A stretch of 64,000 nucleotides of DNA from NCBI GenBank assembly GCA_050011155.1, contig JBEKJP010000010.1, forward strand, positions 1 through 64,000, written 5' to 3'. Position numbers and translations under genes: made by a program. Numbering within the stretch: position 1 is the stretch's first letter; each line of letters begins with the position of its first letter. The DNA comes from Palsa-504 sp050011155 (GTDB taxonomy: Bacteria > Actinomycetota > Actinomycetes > Streptosporangiales > Streptosporangiaceae). The notes beneath the pieces are model-generated. The model was not told the DNA's origin, did no database searches, and saw nothing but the letters and a program-made list of their open reading frames with translations. Positions 52,937 to 60,892 of this stretch are shown piece by piece.

Positions 52937-53982
52937 GCGAGATCAAGGAAGACCCGGCCGCGCTGGCCTCGGACGTGGAAGCCGCGCTGAGACGACGGCG
53001 CAGCGCCAGCGCGGCTGCGGTGTCGTGGCTCCGGGAGGCGGCGCTGCTGCCGGTGCTGGCCGTGCTCATCGTGGTGGGCGCGCTCCTGAACAGCCACTTC
53101 CTGACCGTCTCCAACATCACCGGGATCGGCCAGCAGATCTCCGCGCTGGGCGTGGTCGTGGTCGGCGAGTCGCTGATCCTGCTCATCGGGGGCATGGACC
53201 TGTCACTGGAGTCGACCTACGGGCTCGCCCCGATGCTCGCGGCGTGGCTGATCGTGCCGGCCGCCTCGTTCGGCGCCGGGGTCTTGCTCAATCCTTACCT
53301 CGGCATTGGAATCCTGCTGGCGGTGGGCGTGGCGGTGGGGTTCGTCAACGGGCTGCTGATCGTGAAGGGGCGGCTGAACGGCTTCATCGTCACCCTGGGC
53401 ATGACCATCTTGCTGGCCGGGATGCAGGACGGCATCGTGAAGGGCCAGTCCCCGTTCGGCCTGCCCGGCCCGTTCAGTTACCTCGGCTCGGCCGGCGCCG
53501 GGGTGATCCCGGTCTCGCTCATCGTGGCCGTGGTCATCTTCGCGGCGGCCGGTCTTTTCCTGCGCTACCACCGCCTCGGCCGGGCCATCTACGCCATCGG
53601 CGGGAACCGGGAGGCGGCCCGGGCCGCCGGGATCAAGGTGGACCGGGTCCGGATCGGCGTCTACGTGGCCGGCAGCGTGCTGGCCGCGCTCGGCGGCCTG
53701 ATGGAGGCGGGCCGGGTGTCCTCGGTGGCCAGCACCCAGGGCTACGGCGAGGGCATCATCTTCGCGGTGTTCGCCGCCGCCGTCATCGGCGGGGTCTCGC
53801 TGCAAGGCGGCCGGGGCAACATGGTCGGCGCGGCCTCCGGCGTAGTGCTGCTCGGCGTGGTGCAGAACATCCTGGACCTGGAGAACGCGCCCAACTACTG
53901 GATCGACGCGATCGACGGCGGCGTCATCCTGGTCGCGCTGATCCTGGCCCGCGTCATCGGCGGCGAGGCGAGCGCCGAATGA
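52933..53982 (+). CDS. Sugar ABC transporter permease (RbsC type)
   Basis: A 349-aa BPD_transp_2 membrane protein with eight to ten hydrophobic segments. Conserved blocks are GESLILLIGGMDLSLES, GLLIVKGRLNGFIVTLGM, GNREAARAAGIKVDRVRIGVY and AAVIGGVSLQGGRGNMVGA, the EAA-like coupling and Gly-rich segments of the family. The ATG overlaps the ATPase stop as ATGA, and its own stop overlaps the next start. It completes the importer. Confidence 0.93.
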   Translation: MSEIKEDPAALASDVEAALRRRRSASAAAVSWLREAALLPVLAVLIVVGALLNSHFLTVSNITGIGQQISALGVVVVGESLILLIGGMDLSLESTYGLAPMLAAWLIVPAASFGAGVLLNPYLGIGILLAVGVAVGFVNGLLIVKGRLNGFIVTLGMTILLAGMQDGIVKGQSPFGLPGPFSYLGSAGAGVIPVSLIVAVVIFAAAGLFLRYHRLGRAIYAIGGNREAARAAGIKVDRVRIGVYVAGSVLAALGGLMEAGRVSSVASTQGYGEGIIFAVFAAAVIGGVSLQGGRGNMVGAASGVVLLGVVQNILDLENAPNYWIDAIDGGVILVALILARVIGGEASAE

Positions 53983-55286
53983 AGATAACCGGATTCGACA
54001 CCTTCGACGTGCGCTTTCCCACCTCCCGGACGCTGGCCGGGTCCGACGCCATGAACCCGGCGCCGGACTACTCGGCCGCCTACCTGGTCATCAGGACCGA
54101 CGACCCGGATCCGGCCCTGGCCGGGCACGGGTTCGCGTTCACCATCGGCCGCGGCAACGACGTCCAGCTGGCCGCGATCCGGCTGCTCGAGCCGTTCCTG
54201 GCCGGCCGCGACCTGGACGAGGTCCTGGCCGACCTGGGCGGGCTCGGGCGGCGCCTGGTCAGCGACAGCCCGCTGCACTGGCTCGGCCCGGCCTGCGGCG
54301 TGATGCACATGGCCGCGGGCGCCGTCATGAACGCGTGCTGGGACCTGGCCGCCCGGCAGGCGGGCCAGCCGCTATGGCTGCTGCTGGCCCAGCTGAGCCC
54401 GGAGGAGCTCATCGAGCTGGTCGACTTCCGCTACCTGTCCGACGCGCTCACCCCGGACGAGGCGCTGGACCTGCTCGAGCGCGGCGCGGCCGGCCGGGCC
54501 GGCCGGATCGACGCGCTGCGCCGGGACGGCTACCCCGCCTACTCCACCGGTCCCGGCTGGCTCGGCTATTCCGACCAGCAGCTGGCCGAGCTGTGCGCCG
54601 AGGCCGTCGCCGACGGCTTCAGCCAGGTGAAGATCAAGGTCGGCGCGGCGCTGGCCGACGACAAGCGGCGGTGCGCGATCGCCCGCGAGGCGGTGGGCGA
54701 GCAGGCCGGCCTGGCCATCGACGCCAACCAGGTCTGGGACGTGCCCACCGCGATCAGCTGGATCACCGAGCTGGCGCCGTTCCGGCTCGCCTGGGTGGAG
54801 GAGCCGACCGCGCCATTCGACATCCTCGGCACGGCCGCCATCCGCCGGGGCGTGCGGCCGGTGCCGGTGGCCACCGGGGAGCACGTGTCCAACCCGGTCA
54901 TGTTCAAGCAGCTGCTCCAGGCCGAGGCCATCGACGTCATGCAGATCGACGCCTGCCGGGTGGCCGGGGTGAACGAGAACATCGCGAACCTGCTGCTGGC
55001 GGCCAAGTTCGGCGTGCCGGTCTGCCCGCACGCCGGCGGCGTCGGGCTGTGCGAGATTGTCCAGCACCTGTCGATGTTCGACTACGTGGCCCTGTCCGGC
55101 ACCACCGCGGGCCGCCGGGTCGAGTGGATCGACCACCTGCACGAGCACTTCGCCGCGCCGGCCGAGGTGACCGGCGGCCGCTACCGCGCGCCCGCGGCCC
55201 CCGGTGCGTCCGCCGAGATCCGGCCGGAGTCGCTGGCGGAGTTCGCCTACCCCGACGGCCCGGCCTGGCGCAATGGGAAAATCTGA
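53979..55286 (+). CDS. Enolase-superfamily sugar-acid dehydratase, L-fuconate dehydratase-like
   Basis: A 435-aa mandelate-racemase-group enzyme. The N-terminal capping domain is MKITGFDTFDVRFPTSRTLAGSDAMNPAPDYSAAY-like, a form characteristic of fuconate dehydratase (FucD/ENOSF1). The barrel has KIKVG (general base Lys), metal ligands in LAIDANQVWD, VEEPTAPFD and ATGEHVSN, and the acid His in VCPHAGGVGLCE. It would convert L-fuconate to 2-keto-3-deoxy-L-fuconate. The ATG overlaps the permease stop. Galactarate- or altronate-type relatives share the fold, but the NPAPDYSAAY capping segment favours fuconate. Confidence 0.85.
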   Translation: MKITGFDTFDVRFPTSRTLAGSDAMNPAPDYSAAYLVIRTDDPDPALAGHGFAFTIGRGNDVQLAAIRLLEPFLAGRDLDEVLADLGGLGRRLVSDSPLHWLGPACGVMHMAAGAVMNACWDLAARQAGQPLWLLLAQLSPEELIELVDFRYLSDALTPDEALDLLERGAAGRAGRIDALRRDGYPAYSTGPGWLGYSDQQLAELCAEAVADGFSQVKIKVGAALADDKRRCAIAREAVGEQAGLAIDANQVWDVPTAISWITELAPFRLAWVEEPTAPFDILGTAAIRRGVRPVPVATGEHVSNPVMFKQLLQAEAIDVMQIDACRVAGVNENIANLLLAAKFGVPVCPHAGGVGLCEIVQHLSMFDYVALSGTTAGRRVEWIDHLHEHFAAPAEVTGGRYRAPAAPGASAEIRPESLAEFAYPDGPAWRNGKI

Positions 55287-55288
55287 GC

Positions 55289-56215
55289 ATGACTCCCCTG
55301 TTTCCTGGGCCGATCATGTTCGGCGCCGCGCCCATCGCCGGACTCTTTGCCCCGGTCGGCGAGGAGGCGGCCGCCGCGACGCTGGCCGCCGCCTGGGCCG
55401 CGGGCATCCGGGCCTTCGACACCGCGCCGCACTATGGCGTCGGCGTGTCCGAGCGACGGCTCGGCTCGTTCCTGGCCGGCCAGCGGCGGGACGAGTTCAC
55501 CGTGTGCACCAAGGTCGGCCGGCTGCTGGTGCCCGCCGCCGGCGATGTCCAGGGCGACGAAGGGTTCTACGGCATACCGCCGCTGACCCGGGTCCGCGAC
55601 TACAGCGGGGACGGCGTGCGGCGCAGCCTGGAGGAGAGCCTGAAACGGCTCGGACTCGACCGGGTGGACATCGCGCTCATCCACGACCCCGACGACTTCA
55701 TGGAGCAGGCGGCCGCCGAGGCCTACCCGGCGCTGGCGGCGCTGCGCGACCAGGGCGTGGTCCGGGCCATCGGGGCCGGCATGAACTCCGCGTCCGCGCT
55801 CGCCTGGCTGGCGGAGCGCTGCGACCTGGACTGCGTGCTGGTCGCGGGCCGCTACACGCTGCTCGACCAGTCGGCCGCCGAGGTGCTGTTCCCGCTGTGC
55901 CGGCGGCGTGGCGTCGCGGTCCTGGCGGCCGGCGTGTTCAACAGCGGCATCCTGGCCGGCCCCGACGACGGCGCCACCTACGACTACGCCCCGGCCCCTT
56001 CGGCGCTGCTGGCCCGGGCTCGCCGGATGCGCGCCGCCTGCGCCCGCCACGGCGTCCCCCTCCCCGCCGCCGCGCTTCAGTTCACACTGCGGAATCCGGC
56101 CGTGACGACGGCCGTCGTGGGCGCGCGCAGCGCCGGGGAAATCACGGCCGACGTCTCCTATCTCGCCGCGCACATCCCCGGCCCGTTGTGGGCCGAACTC
56201 GAAGCCCTCGCTTAG
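55289..56215 (+). CDS. Aldo/keto reductase, D-threo-aldose/L-fucose 1-dehydrogenase-like
   Basis: A 308-aa AKR barrel. The catalytic set is Asp and Tyr in FDTAPHYGVGVSERRLG, Lys in TKVGRLL and His in ALIHDPDD. GFYGIPPLTRVRDYSGDGVRRSLEESLKRLG is characteristic of D-threo-aldose 1-dehydrogenases, which oxidise L-fucose to the lactone. The ATG begins 2 bases after the dehydratase stop. With the mutarotase and dehydratase it supplies steps of the non-phosphorylating L-fucose pathway. The lactonase is not in the window. Confidence 0.87.
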   Translation: MTPLFPGPIMFGAAPIAGLFAPVGEEAAAATLAAAWAAGIRAFDTAPHYGVGVSERRLGSFLAGQRRDEFTVCTKVGRLLVPAAGDVQGDEGFYGIPPLTRVRDYSGDGVRRSLEESLKRLGLDRVDIALIHDPDDFMEQAAAEAYPALAALRDQGVVRAIGAGMNSASALAWLAERCDLDCVLVAGRYTLLDQSAAEVLFPLCRRRGVAVLAAGVFNSGILAGPDDGATYDYAPAPSALLARARRMRAACARHGVPLPAAALQFTLRNPAVTTAVVGARSAGEITADVSYLAAHIPGPLWAELEALA

Positions 56216-56216
56216 G

Positions 56217-57125
56217 TCACCCGAGCTTCCATCGCTGCAGCTGAGCCCGGAAGCGAAGCCGTCCCCAGTCCATGACCAGGCGCCGGGGGAGACGGTAGGG
56301 ATCGGCCGGGAAACGGGCCGTTCCCGGGATGGTGGTGCAGGCGGTCTCGAACGCCGCCGCGCGCACGGCGTCGACCGAACGATCGTCGAAGTCGTCGCGG
56401 CGGCCGAACGGGTAGGCGAAGTGCGCCACGGTCCGGCCGGTCGACCGCTCGAGCACCGCCTTGGCCCCGGCGATGGTTTCCTGTTGCTCCGGAGCCGGCT
56501 GATCCCGCAGCCGGACATGGTCGACCGTGTGGGCGCCGATCGTCACCATATCGCTGGCCGCCAGCCGCAGGAGATCCCCGGAGGTGAGAGTTCCGGCATC
56601 GGCCGGCGGAGCGGAATCTACCTGCCACTGCGCCGCGACCGCGTCCAGGGCCCGTTCGATCTCGGTCACCCGCAGCGGCAGCAGGTGGCGGCGGACCGCG
56701 TCGAGGTCGGCCCTGATCCCGGACGAGCCCAGGGGCACGCGGACGTTCCGGCCGGCCGCCGGCAGATCGATCTCCCGGACGTGCGGCGGCCGTGAGCGCA
56801 GCAGCGTGCCGAGGCGATCCCACCAGAATCCGCTGCGGTTTTCCAGGATGCGGCTGGTCACGAAGACGGTGATCGGCACGCCTCGGGCGGCCGCGATCGG
56901 CAGCGCGCTGGCCAGGTTGTCGCGGTAGCCGTCGTCGAAGGTGACGATCACTCGCGGGCGGCGGGACGGGACCGATAGCTCGGCCAGCGTCGACGGCTCT
57001 CGCGTCCTCGCTATCTCTTCGAGGTGGGCCGCGAAATTGCCGGGGCTCACACAAAGATAGAAGGGGTCCTCGACGCCTTCCGCGACCCGGTGGTAGCACA
57101 GGATGAGCGTTCCGCCTGGTCTCAT
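56217..57125 (-). CDS. Polysaccharide deacetylase (NodB homology, CE4)
   Basis: A 302-aa protein with ILCYHRVAEGVEDPF at the N-terminus, TFDDGYRDN (metal Asp and catalytic Asp) and GAHTVDHVRL (metal His pair), then FAYPFGRRDDF. Family members remove N-acetyl groups from polysaccharide or lipid-linked sugars. No signal peptide is visible, so it may act on a cytoplasmic lipid-linked intermediate or be exported another way. Its ATG overlaps the sulfotransferase stop (ATGA). Convergent with the aldo/keto reductase, 1 base apart. Confidence 0.9.
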   Translation of the reverse strand: MRPGGTLILCYHRVAEGVEDPFYLCVSPGNFAAHLEEIARTREPSTLAELSVPSRRPRVIVTFDDGYRDNLASALPIAAARGVPITVFVTSRILENRSGFWWDRLGTLLRSRPPHVREIDLPAAGRNVRVPLGSSGIRADLDAVRRHLLPLRVTEIERALDAVAAQWQVDSAPPADAGTLTSGDLLRLAASDMVTIGAHTVDHVRLRDQPAPEQQETIAGAKAVLERSTGRTVAHFAYPFGRRDDFDDRSVDAVRAAAFETACTTIPGTARFPADPYRLPRRLVMDWGRLRFRAQLQRWKLG

Positions 57126-58018
57126 AGTTCCGGGCAGCCTTCGAACGAATCCCAGAGCTTCTGGCAGAGCCGCTCGATGTCCGGGTCGAGTGCTCCGGAC
57201 TTCGCCCGGGCCGGCTGCGCGCGTACCCGCGAGGTGATCGAGCTGAGCGGCAGCGACAGCCCGATGTGGCCGGAAAGAGACCGGACCACCTCACCGGGCT
57301 GGTTGCAGGCCCGTTCGTAACGCAGCAGCCGGATCCGGTCGTCCGACCAGAGGCGCTGGTCGAAGTAGAGCTGGTTGCGTGTCCACCAGAAGAGCGCGCC
57401 GGCGTCGAACGGCGTCAGCTTCCTGTCCGACAGGGCGGCGACCGTTTCCCACGTTTTCTCGGCCATGCCTTTGTACCGCCAGTCCCGCACGTCCCGGGAC
57501 AGAATCGGCTGCAGATCACGGTACGGGTTGTCCGCGCCGAAACGGTTCACGTTGGACCGCGCGACCTCCGGGTAATGGCGAAGCATCCAGATCGCCTTCA
57601 CCGGACCGGCCGTGTCCATGAGCGCGATGGCCGAGGCGCTTTCCACCAGCGGTTTGGCCGCCACGACCTCGAAGGGCAGACGGCGGATTCTTTCCAGCAC
57701 CGTGGCATAATCCTGCCACGTCGTCTCCCCCGGCTCGGTTCCGACCAGGCGGCGGTCGTGTTCCTCGAGGATGAGCACTCGCCAGGACCGGTCGAGGAAG
57801 GTCTGCTGGAGCATCGTGGTGCCTGAGCGCTGGCATCCGAAAATCAGGACGAGACGGCGTTCATGGCGGCGCGCGCGGGCGATCGAGCGGGCCGAGCGTT
57901 TGACCATCGCCAGCGTCCGCCGCCCGAACAGGGATTCTTCGTCGCGGTCGTGGTGGCGACGGGAAAGCAGGCGGGGAAATACGTGAGTCACCATTCCGGC
58001 CGCTCCCATGGCACTCAT
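57122..58018 (-). CDS. Sulfotransferase (PAPS-dependent)
   Basis: A 298-aa cytoplasmic enzyme. GCQRSGTTMLQQTF is the PAPS 5'-phosphosulfate loop, and MLRHYPEVARSNVNRFG matches the 3'-phosphate binding block with conserved Arg and Ser. The middle WRYKGMAEKTWETVAAL and the C-terminal LRYERACNQPGEVVRSL fit the Sulfotransfer_1/3 group. An N-terminal basic helix-like region of 55 residues precedes the fold. It lies between deacetylase and flippase genes, so it probably sulfates a polysaccharide repeat unit. Acceptor unknown. Confidence 0.88.
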   Translation of the reverse strand: MSAMGAAGMVTHVFPRLLSRRHHDRDEESLFGRRTLAMVKRSARSIARARRHERRLVLIFGCQRSGTTMLQQTFLDRSWRVLILEEHDRRLVGTEPGETTWQDYATVLERIRRLPFEVVAAKPLVESASAIALMDTAGPVKAIWMLRHYPEVARSNVNRFGADNPYRDLQPILSRDVRDWRYKGMAEKTWETVAALSDRKLTPFDAGALFWWTRNQLYFDQRLWSDDRIRLLRYERACNQPGEVVRSLSGHIGLSLPLSSITSRVRAQPARAKSGALDPDIERLCQKLWDSFEGCPEL

Positions 58019-58030
58019 CTCGATTCTCGG

Positions 58031-59404
58031 TCATGGCCGACCCTCGGGTTCGGCCGACGGATCCCGGCGGAAAACCTGAACTACTGGCGGCAGCAAGAAA
58101 ACGGCCTCGCACGAGGCGGCGACGGCCCATCCGGCGCTGAGGCCCGTCGTGCCCCAGAAGATTCCGCCCAGGGCCGCCCCGGCCGCTTCCGCGGAGGTGC
58201 CGATCGCCATGATCTTGGCCGCCTCGCTGAGGCGCCCCTGGGTGCGGCGGATCGCCACGTAATGATCCTTGATCACGTAGGCGGGGCCGACCAGGGCGAG
58301 CAGGCGCAGGGTGGTGGCCCCGTTCACGGCGTAGGCGGTGCCGAAGATCCGCAGAGCCAGGGAAGCCCCCACCTCGGCGACGACCACGATCCCGCCGCAC
58401 AGGGCCAGTCCGAGGGGAAGTGTCCGGCGGACGTGGCGGTGGAGGAGGCTCTGGCCGCCTGCCATCTCGGCGAACAGGGACAGCGCCAGCAGGTACGGGA
58501 TGATCATCGCGGTGGATTCCAGCAGGAACGCGGTGGAAAAATAGGCCAGTTGCCGCGGCGGAATCAAGATGGCCGCGATCAGCCCGACGATGTAGAAGAC
58601 GGAATTGATCGACAGGCTGAGGATGTGGTGCTTGAGGGAGAGCATGCCGTAGCGACGGGCGAGCACCACCCGGTGGCGGAGGCTCCCTTCGCCCGCCCGG
58701 ACCGGTTCGAGCCGGAGCATGGGGAGGCAGACGAGCGAGGCCGCCATGGCCAGGGCCCAGGCCAGCAGCAGGCCCAGGGCGGTCCTGGTCCCGGCGAGGA
58801 TGAGGGCACCCACGATGACCAGCTTCAGCACGGAGTTCAGGCTGCCCCGCCACAGCTGGGCCGAGCCCCGGTGCAGTCCGATGGCCGCGTCGTCGAAAGT
58901 GAGCGTGGCGATCGTCGCCACCGATCCGATCACGAACAGGGCCGCTGCCGCCGGGTCAGCGCCGATGATCTTCAGGCTGCCGCCGAGGATCGGGGAGAGG
59001 GCCAGCGTGGCCAGCGACAGGATCAGGACGGCCAGGCACGCGATGCCCATCCCGGTGCTGAAGGCGACGCGGCGGACCGCGGCCGGCCCCGCGTCGAGTT
59101 CGGCCAGCAGCAGGAGCGGGATCCCGAGGGCGCCGATCGCGCCGAGGAAGAATGCCGTCGAGGAGGCCGCGGCCGCCAGGCCCACATCGCCCGCCGGGAA
59201 CAGGTGCGTGCTTAAGGCCCAGTACCCGAGGCCGAGTACCGCCGTGGCCCCCTGCTTGGCGACCAGGTAGGCGAAGGTCGTGAAGAGCCGCCGCAGCCCC
59301 GGGGGCCGGTGCGGATTGAGCCGGGGCATCCTGCTGGCCGGGCGAGAGAATTCCCGCCCGGCTTCGGCCATGCCATGACGGCTAAGTGGTCCCCACCTCT
59401 TCAC
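58031..59404 (-). CDS. Polysaccharide flippase (Wzx/MVF-like)
   Basis: A 457-aa integral membrane protein with about 12 hydrophobic helices: LVAKQGATAVLGLGYWALSTHLF starts the first, and the set continues in regular pairs to LPPVVQVFRRDP near the end. It resembles O-antigen/capsule flippases that move lipid-linked oligosaccharide across the membrane. The start is uncertain: GTG 59404 is the longest, and the ATG of MAEAGREFSR or MPRLNPHRPP are alternatives. It is the first gene of the minus-strand flippase - sulfotransferase - deacetylase group. Confidence 0.85.
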   Translation of the reverse strand: MKRWGPLSRHGMAEAGREFSRPASRMPRLNPHRPPGLRRLFTTFAYLVAKQGATAVLGLGYWALSTHLFPAGDVGLAAAASSTAFFLGAIGALGIPLLLLAELDAGPAAVRRVAFSTGMGIACLAVLILSLATLALSPILGGSLKIIGADPAAAALFVIGSVATIATLTFDDAAIGLHRGSAQLWRGSLNSVLKLVIVGALILAGTRTALGLLLAWALAMAASLVCLPMLRLEPVRAGEGSLRHRVVLARRYGMLSLKHHILSLSINSVFYIVGLIAAILIPPRQLAYFSTAFLLESTAMIIPYLLALSLFAEMAGGQSLLHRHVRRTLPLGLALCGGIVVVAEVGASLALRIFGTAYAVNGATTLRLLALVGPAYVIKDHYVAIRRTQGRLSEAAKIMAIGTSAEAAGAALGGIFWGTTGLSAGWAVAASCEAVFLLPPVVQVFRRDPSAEPEGRP

Positions 59405-59711
59405 GATTCGATACTAACTCCGGCGTTTCGCCTGGGCTGGCAATGTGCCCATATTTTGACCGCTAATCGGCCCTGGTCTTTTCCGCATGTCCCTGATCTG
59501 TGGTTTATCATTTTTTTCCGCCGCCGGGCGATTGCGACGCATTCATGTATTTTCGGCATGTATTTCCGGCATGTATTTCCGGCCCTGGACCGGAGAGATC
59601 AATGTGACTACAGTGACAGTAAAGGACAACAGTCAATTAACCTGGCCGATCTAGCAGGCCGGTAGCCGTGGGACGCCAAAGCAGGCGAGCCTGGGCAAGG
59701 GCGGGGTTATC
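59405..59711. other. Divergent promoter region of the polysaccharide locus
   Basis: About 307 bases, markedly AT-richer than the genes. It contains three tandem 13-bp repeats (59544-59582) and a long leader before the GH16 gene with possible structure (59630-59710). It separates the minus-strand flippase group from the plus-strand GH16 and glycosyltransferase group and presumably holds both promoters. Confidence 0.65.
59544..59582 (+). repeat. Three tandem 13-bp repeats in the polysaccharide promoter region
   Basis: catgtattttcgg, catgtatttccgg, catgtatttccgg, with one base difference in the first copy. Placed about 130 bases before the GH16 start, they could be iterated regulator binding sites. 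Confidence 0.85.
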
Positions 59712-60695
59712 ATGCAGGGGAACGGCCACCTGGCGTTCGCTCGACGGACAAGGCGAATGGAATTCCCTCAGACCTTTCTGACACACAGGTACGCACCCCC
59801 CGGCTCCCGGTTGAGCCGCAGGAACCTGCTGGGCTGGTCAGCGGCCGGGACTTTGGCCGCCGCGGCCGGGCTATTGACCGCCTGGACGGCGAACAGCGAA
59901 TACTCCCCGCTCAGCCCCGTCCTCTTCGAGGACCTCTTCGCCGGCCGCTCGCTGAACCGGAATCGGTGGAACCCCTATATATGCGATAACAACTCAAACG
60001 GCTGGCCCTGGCTGACCCAGCCGGGCGTCGCGGTGGCCAGTTCGGCGATCGGCGCCGAGAACGGCCCCAACGCCACGTACGACCTTCCCTCGGCGATAGG
60101 CGTGGACAACGGCCTGACCCTGAGGACCTACCGCGGGACCAGGGCGATCGGGTACTCCTGGACCGGCTCGGTCATCTGCTCGCGTCCCACCAGCAATGAC
60201 TTCGGCTCGGGCCCGGTGCACACCGCCGGGTTCACCTTCGCCGACGCGCGCGTCGAAGTCCAGGCCAAGATGCCGGACCTGACGGGCGGGCAGTGGCCGT
60301 CCATCTGGTTCCTGCCCGCTCCGGGGGGCCGCGGCGCCGAGATCGACCTCTTCGAGGGCGGTTACCTCGCCGACGGGATCAGCCCAAGCCGCCTCATGGC
60401 GGTCAAGCTGTTCGGCCGCGGCAACCAGCAGAAGTTCGTGGACTGCGGTACCGACCTGTCGGCCGCCTATCACACGTATGCGATGGAATACCGGCAGGGC
60501 AGCTCGATCAGGTTCTTCTTCGACGGCTCGGCCGTCTGCACCTACACGCGTAACGTGCCGACTGGCCCGTACTTCCTCATCTTGTCCAACGGCATCGCAT
60601 CGGCGCGCACGGCCGCGTGGCATACTCAGGTCGGCGACGCTACGCCGGCCGCCAACCTGATGCAGGTCTCCTCGGTACGAATCCTGTCCATATAG
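59712..60695 (+). CDS. Tat-exported glycoside hydrolase family 16 enzyme
   Basis: A 327-aa protein. The N-terminal SRRNLLGWSAAGTLAAAAGLLTAW is a twin-arginine signal preceded by a 37-residue extension. The mature part is a GH16 beta-jelly roll with the catalytic ExDxxE motif GAEIDLFEGG and the flanking GGQWPSIWFLP and VDCGTDLSAAYHTYAMEY. GH16 enzymes cleave or transglycosylate beta-1,3/1,4-glucans and galactans. AGGGCGGGG stands before the ATG. In a polysaccharide synthesis locus it may trim or remodel the exported polymer. Confidence 0.88.
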   Translation: MQGNGHLAFARRTRRMEFPQTFLTHRYAPPGSRLSRRNLLGWSAAGTLAAAAGLLTAWTANSEYSPLSPVLFEDLFAGRSLNRNRWNPYICDNNSNGWPWLTQPGVAVASSAIGAENGPNATYDLPSAIGVDNGLTLRTYRGTRAIGYSWTGSVICSRPTSNDFGSGPVHTAGFTFADARVEVQAKMPDLTGGQWPSIWFLPAPGGRGAEIDLFEGGYLADGISPSRLMAVKLFGRGNQQKFVDCGTDLSAAYHTYAMEYRQGSSIRFFFDGSAVCTYTRNVPTGPYFLILSNGIASARTAAWHTQVGDATPAANLMQVSSVRILSI

Positions 60696-60892
60696 CCCGT
60701 ACCACCTATTCCACTGGTCACTTCAGTCAACGCTAGTCCCGGTGGTATGTTAAAGCACCCGATAAATCACGAGCCCGAACTGCCACAATTCATTTCTGTC
60801 CGCCTGGTAACCTGCGTACGCGGCCAGACGCCAGTAATGGCATTCAGGCATCCCTGCGAAGCGTGCGCCGGATACCGGGAAATGGTGAGCTT

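Noticed and set aside
59544..59582. Short tandem repeats considered as a CRISPR array
   Set aside because: Units are 13 bp, directly abutting with no spacers, and no cas genes are present.
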